Shown here: piece after piece, positions 22,501 through 35,700 of the stretch
Layout of the letters: each line of letters opens with the position of its first letter
How positions within the stretch are numbered: the stretch's first letter is position 1
Assembly: GCF_030936135.1 (NCBI RefSeq)
Contig: NW_026776880.1
Span: 1-64,000, forward strand
DNA length: 64,000 nt
Reading direction: 5' to 3'
Source: Gavia stellata
Taxonomy: Eukaryota; Chordata; Aves; Gaviiformes; Gaviidae
Program-made: the position numbers and the translations under genes
Notes under the pieces: generated by a model
The model's database searches: none
What the model saw: only the letters and a program-made list of their open reading frames with translations
What the model was told of the DNA's origin: nothing

Positions 22501-25500
22501 GGGTCTTCAGTGGCTGTAGTTTTGATCAGTTTTCTTCCCAGGGGCGCTGGTGCTTTGTGGGCAGAAAACTCTCCCTGGAAGTCCTCCTCCTGAAAGGTTT
22601 GTTAGGCACTGTACCTCCCACCTAATTTTTGATCTTTCTTTAATAAACCTTTTTTGTTGTTGTTGTTTGGGGTGTTTCCCCCTCTCCAGGATGTGATATG
22701 CCCCTGTTTTGGAGAAAAGCAAGTAAAAGAGCAGAAGCTGGGACAGGACTAGGTAAGTCGGAGGAGTGGTAGAATATCATGGGCAAAAGTGCGTTTGGAT
22801 TTTGGTCTGCTCCAAAATTTTCGTACTGGCCTTCCAACTCGCTTGTTACTAATGTGGAGGTGATTGTGAATGAAGAGAGGAGGGGAGAGACAAAGGAGTG
22901 GAGGGAGCGAGGAAGGGCTCAGGGGATTTGCAACACCTCGTGCTGCATTAATCCATTCAGCAAGAGATCCTCCCCACTGCTCCCGGAGCTGTAATGTGCC
23001 ACTCCTCTAGTGTCAGAAGGGGTGACTTGCCAGTGACACTGGAGCTGTCGCTCCTCGCCCCTGACTTCATAATTCCCTTGGAAGCCAGGGCTACAGCCTC
23101 TCTCTTAAGAACGTGTGTTAGAGGTGCGAGTGCACAGGGGCAGCAACGTGAACGGCGGGCAGTGCGAACAGGCAACGTCTCAGTCCATGGACAGGGAACT
23201 TGTTATTCCTGTCTTCTGGTGACGGGATGTCGTGGGCTTTAGCATCTTGCAGAAGGTTGTTCTTGAGAGGATGAGAAACAGGGAAGTGCTCGTCCGTCTT
23301 CCTAAGGTGCGGCATTGGGGAGGCACAGTTGGGCTCCCAGCGTGTGGGAGAATCTGCTTTCATACTAATTAGTTAGTATGTATTAAAATGAATTTGTCCT
23401 ATCCTGCCCATGTAAAACCAAAGTGGGGCTGGTCCCCGTGTGGAGCTGCTCCAGGCAATGCTGAGGCAGCCTAGTGACTTCATCCCCAAGGCTTTTCCTT
23501 ATTTACCTTTTTGGTTCAGACTTCCCACCCTGTTTCCTGAAGTTTAAGACCCATCCCGAAGACCGTGTTGCCGTAACTGTGGTTTGAAGAATACCCAGTG
23601 TTCTTGCAAGTGGTTGCAGAAATTGCTGAAGTGATGTCCAGCTTCCTCATTCAGGGCTGTTCTGGATGGAGTAGAAGGGGTGGAAAATTATGATTCCTGT
23701 CCTGGAGTTTTCCTGGGGAAGGTTTCCCAAACCCCACATGTTAAGGTTGAAAATTTTCATGGTGGAAATTCATTTACAAATAATCTGGTTCTCCTGAAAT
23801 CAGAGCGCTCTGTGTTATGCCTCAGTTTTGATGTTTTTCAACGTTGGTGAGTCACTACAACGTTAAAGACATATTTTGGTTTGTGGCACACTTGCTTCCC
23901 TCTCAGGCTTTCCCCTCCTGACCCCAGGCTGTACTTTCCTCCCTGTTACCACCTGTGTGAGGGTCCCTGCGGCAGTGTCCGAGGGAAAGGCTGTGCGGGT
24001 TTGTGTGTTGCAAGCCCTGCGGCTGGCCTGGCCCACAGCGATGGGTCTGAGCCAAAAGTCTATTTATCGTAAGGCGATGGAGGTGATTTGGGAAAAAAAC
24101 TCCACTTTTTCATGAGACTTGATATGAAATTTTTCAAGGTGTTTCAGGAAAGGAAGCAATTTGAGTTGGAGCTACTGTGTCAAGTATTTCTGATTGGTGA
24201 AAGTCTAATGATTTTCTCGCAAATACAAAACTTTCCCACAAAAAGCTTAAGCTTTGCAGAATATAAAATCTCTGTCAGGAAGATCTTACCGGCTGGTAAT
24301 CTGCTCCCGCGCTGTGCATATACACCCTCATAGCACAGATCGGTTTATTCTATCATTCTGCATCTGCTCGTTGAGCGTTACAATCTCTGTCCAAGAGTAA
24401 TTGAGCGTGCATTTGTAAGATAAGCATAAGTGACAGTATCACATTTGTGACAGCAAATAACCCTGTCTTGGCCCTATTGCTGGGAGATGGGCCTGTTTGC
24501 AGGGAGATGTAATTTGAGATGGCAGACACCCTGCTTCAGAACAGGAGTGGTGCATGGTGGAAATGGAGGCAAGCTTTGTTTCCTTCTTCATTTCTAAGCC
24601 CTGCAGCTGAGTTCCTACCTTAGAGATGGCAATTCCGGTCGCAGCAACAATGCGGCACAAGGTTCTTGTTCTGGAGGTGCAGCAAGGTCAGTAAGGGACC
24701 CAGCCGAGGAGCCTGTCCGGCCGTCTGGGCCATCTTTCCCCAGCTGACGGCAGGGTCGTGGCCTTTGACAGATGTGGAGTTGTTGTCGTTGGCAATCAAT
24801 ACCTCCTCTGCTCAAAGTGTGAGCAGCAGCCAGCCTGCCTCTGTTACGATCTCAGGTGGAGCGGGTCTTTGCAGCTGAGCGGCCGTGCTGTAAATGCAGC
24901 TCTACCTCCTGCCCGGTCTGTCTGGCCATGTTCTGGTCTGGGGCAGGAGCCTCAGTTCACATCTGGGGGGTTTGGGCAGCTGGGTGCAGGCTTTCTGTCC
25001 TGGCTTTGGGTGAGACGTGCTGTGCCGTCGGTTTCAGCCACTCTGTTTTAGTGTCTTGGAGGCTGCACCCCCACGAGCCAGCCCCGTTCAAGAGCAAACG
25101 TGTGCAGGTCCGTGCATCTGGACTCTGCTCTCCTCGCCTGTCCTCTTGCAGTGTGGAGGAAGGTTACTTTAATAAAGTGAGAAGCCTCTTCCATGGCTTA
25201 GTCTGCTCCTCTCTGGTTACGCCCAGGGATGATCTCCAGGGACTCCACTCTGCAGGGACCTCTCTCCCCATGTCTCTGGCTTCTTGGTCCTTTGCTTTCT
25301 TTCAGGAGATGCAGCTGAACCAAGGCGTCTGGTCCGTGCGAGCGGCAAGTCAGGGGGAAATAGGAGTTACCGGCAGGGCTGAGAAGCTCTGTGGGGTTGG
25401 GAGGAGGCTCAGACCGTTTGAGGGCAGCGCAAAGCCCGATGTGCAGGGAGCCAGGGCTCACACGTGCCTCAGACTGACCTGCAGCAGTGGGGCAGGACAG

Positions 25501-26640
25501 GGGTCCCTCTGAGCCCCCCTCATACAAATGCCTGCTGCTGGAGAAGGTCCAGCTCAGTCGCTTGCCCCGTGCCTGGCACGCTCACCTCCCAGGACTACCA
25601 GAGCCCTCAGCACTGCTGGTGCCCAGGGAAACCCCCAGCACCTCGGCCCTTGCTGGTGCCCCCTCCACAGCAGGACCCTCCCCAGGCCTGGTGTTCCACC
25701 CAGTCAGGGGCTCGACTCCCTCTTCCAGCTCCATCCTCACCTCTGTCAAGAAACGTGACTGTGCAAGGCGGGAGCACGTGTTTGAGCAAACTTTGCAGAG
25801 TCTTCAGTTAGGAACACACGGATGGTGGGACCCCCGGGACAGGGGACCAGAGGCTTACATGGGCTCACAGCGGGGCCAGGGTGCCCAGCAGCCTGAGGGA
25901 TGAAACTGCATCTCTGCTGGTGGGCTCCCTGTGTGGAGCTGCCCCTGCCCCACGCAGATGTGCCCAGGCCCGCCGGGGCTGGGGACCAGCACCAGTGGGG
26001 CCTGTGTTAGTGGGCAGGGGTCCGATGGGCCAGCCAGAGCCCTCTGCTACACTCTGTCCCTCTGCTCAGCCCCTGAGCCATAGCTGACCCTTTAAGATCC
26101 CCCGACATTCCCTACTTGTCCCCCAGTGCCACCCTTCTGCCCCCTGACCACACCCCTCTAAACTGCTGTGCCTCCCTTGGTTCTCCCCACCCATCCTCCA
26201 GTGCCCCCTACTCCCCCCAGTGCCCCCCTTTTCCCCTGATACCCCCCCACTCTGTCCCTGGGCAAGTGCTGTGGGGGGGCCCAGCATGGCAGGACACCGG
26301 GGAGGGCAAAGCCTGCTGTGGTGGTATGGTCAGGGTGTTCCCTGGGCTGTTCCCTGCACCAGCCCTTGCTGGTGCCAGAGGTGGTCGTGCCGTGGTGGGA
26401 GGGGTGGCAAGGGGATCCCCATGGGCAGTGGGAGGGCACGGCAAGGCCCCAGGACCCCATGGGGAGACCCCTGCTCTGGGGTCTGTCCCGGCATGACTGC
26501 GTTGTGCCCAGCCCACGAAGATCCGGGAGGGGCCATGCAGCTGGCAGCCCCCAGCCTCGGTGTCACCCACATGTGGTCCCGCCAAGCACAAGGGTGCCAT
26601 CGGGGGAAAAAAGATACACTGCCCTTTAGGCATCTTGTGC
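22501..26640. other. No gene recognised downstream of the MROH-like gene
   Basis: A mix of AT-rich and, from about 24.7 kb, GC-rich sequence. Several open frames of 100-220 codons near 24.8-26.6 kb overlap on both strands and resemble no family. They reflect GC content. No repeat family or RNA gene is recognised. Confidence 0.5.
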
Positions 26641-26645
26641 TGAGC

Positions 26646-26651
26646 TTTATT
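26646..26651 (-). terminator. Poly(A) signal of the MROH-like gene
   Basis: The minus strand reads TTAATTAAATAAAGCTCAGC, with AATAAA four bases past the stop codon. CACAAG follows about 14 bases later, then a GT/T-rich stretch, which fits cleavage near 26627-26632. The 3' UTR would be very short. Confidence 0.75.
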
Positions 26652-26654
26652 TAA

Positions 26655-26735
26655 TTAACTCCTTGGTGCTGGCTGGGGACAGGTATCATGCAGAGACTCC
26701 TCTAGCACCTGCTTCACTCGCGGGTCCTTGTTGTG
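26655..26735 (-). CDS. MROH-like exon 35 (last)
   Basis: Ends NKDPRVKQVLEESLHDT, then TCPQPAPRS and TAA at 26655-26657. The acceptor GGACTGCAG at 26736 keeps phase with exon 34. A better-looking acceptor (CCTTCCAG, exon end 26752) would give LLGLQHNKDP but breaks phase, which could mean a missing exon in between. The stop sits just before the poly(A) signal. Confidence 0.65.
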   Translation of the reverse strand, partial: HNKDPRVKQVLEESLHDTCPQPAPRS

Positions 26736-29700
26736 CTGCAGTCCCAAGAGAGCTGGAAGGACACAGGCAGTGCTGTGGGGACCTGGTCCTGGCCAGGCGC
26801 TCCCCTGTCTGCTCCGCTCCAGGGATCTTCCCACAAAAACAGACGTCCCAAGGAGCCGGATCTCACTAAAACCCTCTGAACCCTTCCTTCCCCACCCCCT
26901 GCCTTACCTCAGCAAAGAAGGCTGTAGCTGTCACCCGCAGCTTAACTGAGCAGGAATCCAGCCATGGCAAGAGGGTCTGCTTCAGACAGGGTGATAGAAG
27001 CCCAGCATGGACCAGGACGCTGCGCAAGGGAGCACAAGCGAGGGACACACAGTTACCCAGGAAGACCAGGTTGCCAAAATTCATGTACACCGATGCAGAT
27101 ACTATTCTTCAGCTCAGGACGGCTTCCCAGGCATGCTGGAAGGGTCCTGCAGGCATTTCCCTGGGCACAGCCCCGCAGGAGGCAGCCACGTGCATCCCTG
27201 GGGCTCTTACCTGGTCAGGAGACGCACCCCATCAGAATGGGTCAGGGGGTCTTCAAGGAGAGCCCACGCTGCCCGATTCATGAGCAGCCGCATCCACTTC
27301 TCTGCCATGCATTTGCCTAGCACCAACTCTAAAGCCATAAGGAAAACCCTGGCAAAAGAAACAAAACACAAACCCAGTCAAAACACAGTCAAACAAAACA
27401 AGAAAAAAATCAAAACAGCAGCAGCACCACAAAACCAAAGAAAGATCAAATCACTGCAGCTTAGGGGAAGATTTCTCTTTAGCAGAGCTAAATACCCCGG
27501 GAATGATGCTTCGTAGACTGCAGCTAACGACACTGGCATTTTCATCATGCCCCAAACCCACTGAAGCAGAAGAAACTCCATGCCCCTAGACTGACTCCAT
27601 GCTAGAGAACCAAGGCAACACCTAATACCTCTTCCCACCAGCATTTTGTGAAGAATGATGCCATTGCCCGCAAGAGTCACGCTCCCCCCCGGTGGGGGTC
27701 CGCTGAGGGAGTGCAAAGCTATTGTGCATGCAAGGGTATGCAGAAGGCAAGATGACAGCCGTGCACAGCACGAGCTGCCTCAGACCTTCCTGCCTGGGAG
27801 CTGGAGTTTCCCCATGAAGGAGCAGAAGTAAACCCAACCATGACGAGCAGTTTGCTCATCTAGGAAGCGGGGCAGGCGAAGCCCTCCCTCAACCCCACAA
27901 AGGCACGTGCCTTGGCGAGGGGAACCAAAGCCAGCCCCTCCATCTGCCCCTTCGGCTCCTTACCTGCACGGCTTCTCCTCAAGCACCCGGCCCTTGAGGA
28001 ACAGTTGTCTTCCGCCTTCTCCCAGGGGGGAAAGCAGCCTCTCCTCGCCCAGGGTTTCGCTGGCCCACCTCAGGAGGCTGGGAAGGAGGTGGGGAAGCAG
28101 CTGCCTGAGCTCCTCCGTGCTCCTCAGGGCAAGCACCACTTCGGAGATGGCACGGGTGATCTGCAGAGAAACGTGACCAAGAAGCCCCTCTTCAGGCAAG
28201 GCCTTTTCCCACCAGCCTGGTTCCCCTGCCTGCCTGGGGCAGGGGGGTTACTGTCCGCAATTGTCACTTCTGCGACAGCCTTGTGGCTCAGGAGCACAAC
28301 ACTGTCCCAGCTCCCCACACTGCTTGAGGCTGGCCCAGCACAGCGCCCTGGGAGTCTCCAGGGGCATCTGCAAAGGGCACCTGACTCCCCCTTTTCCGAA
28401 GCAGGAGTTACAAAGCAGATGCACAGCTGCAGAAACGTGTCTGCCATTGAACGTACCATCAAAGTCTCCAGAGCAGTCTCATGGTTGTGCCACTCACAGG
28501 CGGAGGAGTTGGTCCCCAGGCAGTTGTTTCGTGCTCTGTTTAGTTTCTCCACTAAGCACCTCAGGACCTGAATCCCAATGGTGCTTCTCCCCAGGCTCCT
28601 CCACAGCTCCACCGTGTCACTGCAAGGGAACAGATGTTCACCCCTGAGCCTGTATCTTCGCAGTCCTGCAGTGCCCTCAAACCTTCTCCTCCTCTGCAAT
28701 GGGGCTTACAACGCCCCACTCACGGCAGAGACACAAGCACACAGTCTTGCAACACTCAAGACAGCTCAGGCAGAAAAAAGACCTGCTTCTTAACTGGACC
28801 ACCCCAGTGCACGCAAGCTGTGGGGTCTCTGTTTGACTACAGTGGGGAAGTGGCTGGTGCACGTACCTGTCCATGGGCAGACCTTTCCGGAGGAGACTGC
28901 TGACGACGGGCTCCTGGTGAAAGTGGGCGAGGAGAAACACGGCCCACAGCAGGAAGGGCCTGTGGGTGCTCTGCCGCATGTAGGTGCAAAGGGTCTTCAG
29001 GATTTTTGGCACCTGAATGGAAATGGAGGAGAAAGAAGGGCTCGGTGCATCCTTTACCCCCTCCTGCGGGGCCCAGACACAGTCATTCAGCACAGAAGCA
29101 GTGCCTGCTCCCGTGACACAAGAGTCCAGACCTAGCTTGAAACCTCACCCCTTCCACCCTGCCTGGCCCTGGCTCACGTCTGGAGCTGGGTGTGCTCTTG
29201 GCAACTGTGCACACGTACGCACACATGCACGCGCTCACACGCACAGACTCAGTCACTGCATGTGCCTGGGCCCAACCGTACGAGCAGCTGCGTGTCCTTG
29301 TGCACACAGAGGACACGGGCACGTTTCACACCCAACGCTTGAAGAACTCTCCCCACATGTGTGTAGCGATGCAAGAGCAAAACCAAACACGCTCTTTGAG
29401 ACCCTGAAGACGCCTTGCAGGGCCTCTGCAAGGGCACCTGACTCCTTCAGCAGCCCCTTGGCTCGACACACCGGTGGCATTTCTTGAGCCTGTGCCAACT
29501 GCACAGGGTGTCGTTAAGCAGCCAACAGGAGCAAAGACAAAGTCAAATGGGAAAAAGGTCGCCTTTACCTCCTGGACTATTTCCTTCCTGCATTCCACCA
29601 GGAAGATGAACACCCACTTCCATAGTGGCTTCACACACGTGGGTGTGACGTGCAGCAAGCTGGGCAGGACGGCAGTCAGAAAGTCCGTAGCCTGCGCTGG

Positions 29701-32700
29701 AGGGATGCACTTGCAAACAGCCTGGAGAGAAGTCAGGAACAAGAGAGACCATGTCACAGCTCTGCTCCAGCAATTCAGAATGGAAAGGAAACTTGACAGA
29801 ACTGTTAGTTCGGCAGTCGTGCAGGGGGCAATCACTTTTTCCTCCTGCTATGCATACAGTGCTGTTTACATCTGATGCAGCTACCCGATTGGGAAGTGTC
29901 GCCCCCCATGTTGTTTGCTTATTATGTACCAAATTTGTATTCTGACAAGAGCAATCACACACGCACACATATACGGTATCTGCTCCAGCATGCCTGAAGG
30001 ACAGTCTTGTCTCAAAGCCTCCTGCTACTTGCTAACAACAGCCATCCTGGACAGCTTGCTCTGGACACAGCGAGGGACGCTGGAGGGGAGCAGGGAGACG
30101 TGCAGGAGCCCAGGAGCTGGGCCCCCACCCCGCTCTTTTGAGGCCAGTTACCTTTGCTATTTTGGCACAGGTCTGCACGGTGTCTGGGCTGTTCAGCTCC
30201 TCACCAAGGCACCTGATCTCATCTGCCTGAGGCACCACCTCCATGGTCCTGGCTGGAACAAACACCAGAAGAAAAGGGGAGTCACGCCCACAGAAAGGCA
30301 ACCTCTGGCCCTAGATACTGCTAAAGGAGAACCCAGGGGGTGGCACTGAAAGCCACAGGGAAACCCAGGGCCCTCCTGAACTCGGTGCAGCAGGATTTCC
30401 TGAGCCCGATAAATGGCTGACAAATCCCGGGCTGGAAAGAGCCCTCTTCCTCCTCGAACCATTTGTTGGGGCTTCAGGGTTTCAGCAGCTACTGGCCTCT
30501 GATCCCAGCAGCTGTGTCCCCTGTTCCCACACAGGCCACCATTGTCTCTGGGAGGCAGGAAACCTCCCCGTGACTGCCTCAGCACAGGCAGACCCTGCTG
30601 CCTGAAGAGGAAACGGTTCAAACACAACCCTTTGCGGCACGCCCCGGGCCTGCAGTTCAGATCCCTCTTCCCTGCCCAGTTTGCTCTGGGCAGCAAATTG
30701 GTTTCCTCTCTTGTGCTCAGCAGGAGAGTTCTTCCCTGGCGGCGATGAGTTTGGATAGTTTGCCTGGGGAGCTGCCTGTCTCTCCAGGCTCAAGGCAGGG
30801 AGCAAGGGGGAAGGCACCCTCTGGAATGTCAGGGGCCTCATCCGAGCGAGTTGTCTGACCACCCTCTGTCTCTCCTGGAACGTGGAGGGGGGCAGACATG
30901 GAGGGGGACAGTCCCCAGCATTGGTGGCAATGTCCTGCTCTCAGACAGCAGTGGGGGATGGCCCTGACCAACCGCACACATGCGCTGCGGAGGTGGGACT
31001 CAGCGACCCTCTCCCAGGGATCCTTCCTGACATGTCCAGGGAGGCAGAGGGCTAACAGGGTGGGGGCACAAAACCAGCCAAGCACGTTGCCTCCCGCTTC
31101 CCTCCTGGGGACAGGGCCTGGCCCTGCAGGATCCCAGTGGTGCCAGGCCGGGAAGGGAGGGAGGATCAGGCTGAGCAAGGCTGGGAAGCGCCCACTCTCC
31201 TTACCTTGCATTTGGAGAAGGTAGCCAAGGCAGACCCATGCCCTCTGGCGGGACGTGGCCAGGCAGTCGCTGGTCAGAGTCGCCAGCAATCCCACCAGGG
31301 AGCCGAACCGCCTGCAAGGACGTCCTCTCTGCAGGGGAGAGCAGCAGGAAAAGGGTCGCAGGCAGCCCCAGCACCCGCTCGCCTCTATCGCCCATCCTGC
31401 TCCCTGAGCAGCGACCGGGCAGAGGGGCAGGCAGAAGGGCTGCCCCGTAATCCCTGGAGCCCCAAAACCCAGCACCCAGTTGGGCAGGGCTCCCTTCTGG
31501 GGCCATGAATGATGGGAAAAGGGCGCCAGGGCATGCGGGGGGGCTCTACTCACCATGAGCTCGAATCGCTCCTTGCACACTCCCAGCACGTGGGTGCAAA
31601 CCTGCAGGGCTCTCTCCCGCTCCCATTCTTTGGCTGAGGTGAGCCAGCCCTTCAGGACCTGAGGCAGGGTGCATCTCTCTCACAACAGGCATCTTTCTCT
31701 CCCTGAGATCCCTCTCCAACTCCCTCCTTCTCTGGCCCCTTCCCAGTGCCCCACCGAGCACTGGCACTGCTGCCTCCACTGCCTCGCTCCCTCCAGCCGC
31801 CTCTGCCCTGAGCCTGCTGTTGCTACCCTGCCAGCATCTCCCCACTCCAGCCTTCCTCCAGGCTGCTCTCAGCCAGCTCAGGGCTGGCTCTGGGCTTTCC
31901 CTCCATCAGGGCCCACTGCTCTGCCTGGCCAGAGGCTGCAGTGGCCGGGCGCTCCCGTCCCCCAGCTCAGCCCCTGGCCCCGGCCAGACGCACAGCCTCA
32001 GAGCAAGGAGCCAAAGCCCCACGTTCCCGCAGGAAAGGTATCCACCTCCTAACACCCTCTAAGGCCTCCACTCTCTGCCCCTGCAACACTTTCCCTCTTG
32101 CCTCATGGCTACTCACATGGACCACGTCATCAAAGCAGGCAGAGGTCACCTCTGCCTCCAGAAAGGTTTCTAGGAGATGGCCCAGATCTTCCACGCATCT
32201 CCTGTGCAGAAGCTGAAAGCAGGAAAGCAGAGCTGAGGTTCTGCATCATGGGGGCTGCCGGGGCGCACTGAGGTGGGATCCTGACCCAGGGGTGGGCAGG
32301 CACTGGCCGGCGGGTACCTGCATGTTCACAGCTGCCCTCACTGTCTTCCTGCCCTTTTTCATCCGCTCCTGGGAAGGACAGGACAAGACAGTCTGGCAGC
32401 ACACTGCCAGCAGCTTGTGATTTTCCTCCCGCCTCAGAGGTGGCCTCAGCTTGCTGGCCAGAGGAAAAAGGAAGAGAAAACACAAAGGAGATTTACTGTC
32501 TCCAGAGTGGCTCAAACCACACCTGGGTTCCTCCTAATCGAGGGCCCCAAATCCAACACCCCCGCCCACGCCAGCGAGCACTGCCTTCAGCGCCAGCAAT
32601 TCCTGCCTCCTCCCAGGCAGCAGGCAAACCCCTGCCCCCAGGTTAAGGAACCCCGGGGGCTCCCTTCCTGTGGGAGACACCCGACATGGGGGACACCCTC

Positions 32701-35700
32701 CCACTCCACAGCCCCAGCAGCTCCCGGCCCCATGCTCAAGGCCACTGGGGCTGCCCCAGCCAGCTGGGATGGGGCACACTGGGAGTCCCCACAGCCCGGG
32801 GAACAGACCTCACCTCAACTCCTCCAGGGCCTGGAACACTCCATACACCAGGGAGTCCCAGGGCTCCCCCTTGATCCAGTCCTGCAAGTCCCAGAGAGAG
32901 AAGCACAGAGTTGGCAGGGGCACGGGACAGCCCTCCCGCCTCCCCTGGGGACAGGCTCTGCTGCCAGGCCTGGGCAGACACTGCCCCGGCACCCCCACGC
33001 ATCCCCAAAGGCACCACAGGAGGGCCCCTGCTCCCCAACCACAGCCACCCAGCACCAGCATTCAAGAGCCCCACCAGCTCCGGACACAGCTCCAGGAGCT
33101 CACGTGAAGCCCAGAGACCATCGTGCCTCTGGGGTAAGGAGTCCAATGGCACAGCCCAAAACTCCCCCGTGCGACCGCCCCGGCTACAGGCACTCACCAG
33201 CAAGGTCCACGTTGCCTCCTGCTTTAAGGACAGCTCAAAGCTGCCGCAGTCGCCCACAGCCTGGATGGCACAGCTGACCTCGGTGATGCTCTGCACCAGG
33301 GCGAGCTTGAGCTGCAAGTCCTGAGGCCAAAGAGAGCAAAGCACCCCTTCAACTCTTTGAAGGGCTGAGAGGTGGAAGAAGAGCATGGGCAGGGGAAACC
33401 CATGGGGGGCTGGATCTGGATGTTGAGGACAAACCCTTCCTTGGGAGATCTTTAGAAAGGGACCGTCCACCTCAGTGCACCCCAGCCCCAAGGGGCTGAA
33501 GCTGGGACACCCAGGCATCCCTGCCCTGTGTGCCCCATGCTCCTACCCTCTGTTTAGCTCTGGAGAGCCGCAGGATGTTGCCCACGATTTCTTTATCCAC
33601 GCGGGTGAGCAGCTGCTCCTTGGGGGCACGCAGTGCAATGCCGCTGTAGGTGCGCATCAGAGCGGCACGAATGGCCTGGGCGCTCTCCATCTTCTGCCAC
33701 TGCTGGACCTGTGTCAACAGAGATGCCCTGAGAGGTCAGCCCCGGGACTCTGGCAGGCTCCTGCGGCAGGCCCTGCCCCGCACCCTCACCAGCTCCTTGT
33801 TTCCCTGGGCACCTCCCAGCAGCTCCCCAAGCCACTCCTCGAGCTGCGAGTTCCAAGGCCAGAAGTTGTTCCCATCCCACAGCTTGGGATCTCGCATGGG
33901 GATGGGGATGAGGTGCAGCCAGCATCGCACACACTGCTGGCTCTTTTACCACTGATTTGAGAGGTCGGGGAGCTGCCTGGAACCTTTCTGTGGAAAGGTA
34001 TCTGACAGAGCCTGTCACGGTCCTGCTCAGACACGCAGCCCATGCTCGTCAGGGGTGCAGATGAGCCCACTCTGCTCACCTCCCCAGGCCAGGCTGCACC
34101 GCTCTCTCTGTAGGGCCCTGCCCTGCCCTGAAAGGCTTCCCCACAGCCCCCAGGTGGGGAGCAGAGCCAGCGAGACTTCACCAGGCTCCTGCTCTTGGCT
34201 CTCAGCTTTGGGGAAGGGTCAGAGTGTCACACCGTGCCCACCCCCTTGTCGCCAGCTCCTGCTGAAGTTAAGTCAGGGGCAAGGTGGCTGCAAGCAAGCA
34301 ACCGCTGCAGCTGCCCCAGCTGGGTGGCTCTGATCCACCCGGTGTCAAACCCCCTCCTCTCCAAAGACACCTCAGGGGCCCCAATGTCAGGACGTCCCCT
34401 CTGAAACAGAGGTCTCGGCTAGCTCTTACACGAATGCTTATCTCAAGGCAGCTGCCACAACTTGGCTGCTGCAGGTGTAGAAGTGAAAGAAGGCCAAATA
34501 AGGAAAGCCAAACAGGGAAACCCTGGCTCCTTTACCTTCCAGCCCATGGAAGTCTGATAAAACCAGCCTCTGGTGAAAGCCCTGGAGAACATGTTCACCG
34601 TGTCCAAGACCAGATGGAAGTGGCTCTCAGCCGTGTGGGACACAACAGAAACCATTCCCTGCAACCACAGAGAAACAGGGAGTTGGCTCCAGCCCAGGCA
34701 CTCGGCCATGGCCAGCAACAACAGCCAGGCAGGACGTTGCAGCAAGGGGAAAATGGCAGCAAGGGGGAAATTGAGGTCTGGAGCAGCCCTCCCTCTCCCC
34801 CAGGAACAGGCAGGGGATGCACAGGACATGAACATCACCTCACCTGGGCTTCAGACAGCTCCACAGGGTTTGTCTCTTGCAGGAACCTCAGCACCTGCCC
34901 TTGGACGTGTCTGAGATCCCGACAAGCTGCCAGCACTGTCCCAAGGGCCTTGTACAGGAAAAGCTGCAAGAGAAGAGGCCACGTCCGAGATGTGGTCACG
35001 GCCCGACCTGTCAGGAAAGGTCTGGCCCCAGACAGACCCGACCACCCCTGGTGGTAGCCAGCCACTGGAGTAGCCCAGGGAGGCGCATTTTGGGGGCAAG
35101 AGAAGGGGAAGCAATGAAAACCGCCTGCGTGGGCAGAGCCCCAGCCCTGGCGCGGGGCAGGAGACACACCTTCTCCCAGGAGCCGGGGGCAGAGCTGCCC
35201 AGCTGCTGGCTCAGCTCCTGGCTCAGGCCCATGGTCCAGGCCCTGTCCTCGATGGGCTCCAGCGACGCTCGCAGGAACTGTGGGGAACAGAGAGGAAGCG
35301 AGTGTTCCCCTGCCCTTGGCCAGGATGCTTTCTACGCTCGCATGTCCCGGGACACTGCTGGGGGGAGCTACTGGGAACGGCAGACTCTTCCCCTGCCCCA
35401 CCCAGCCCTCTTTTCACCAGCCTCCCTCTTCCCCTAACACCTCAGGCGAGACCCTCCCGGCATGCCAGACATAGAGGAGGAGGCAGTGCTAAGGCGTGTG
35501 CCACAGCGATAGAGGGCATTAGCCATCAGCCGTGGCACGTGCGCAGACAGCAGCTCCTCTGAGCGGGCAGGCACCTACTGCGGGGGGAGGCACAGGGCAC
35601 TCAGGAGGTGCCCCCACCTCCTGCTGCCTACACAGGCAGCCCCGAGCTTCCTCCCACAACTTTGTCTGTTCCCTCTTCTCCCCCTCTATTTGTGACACCC

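Noticed and set aside
24856-26654. Several 100-220 codon frames downstream of the MROH-like gene
   Set aside because: They overlap on both strands, have no family resemblance and lie in GC-rich DNA where stops are rare.
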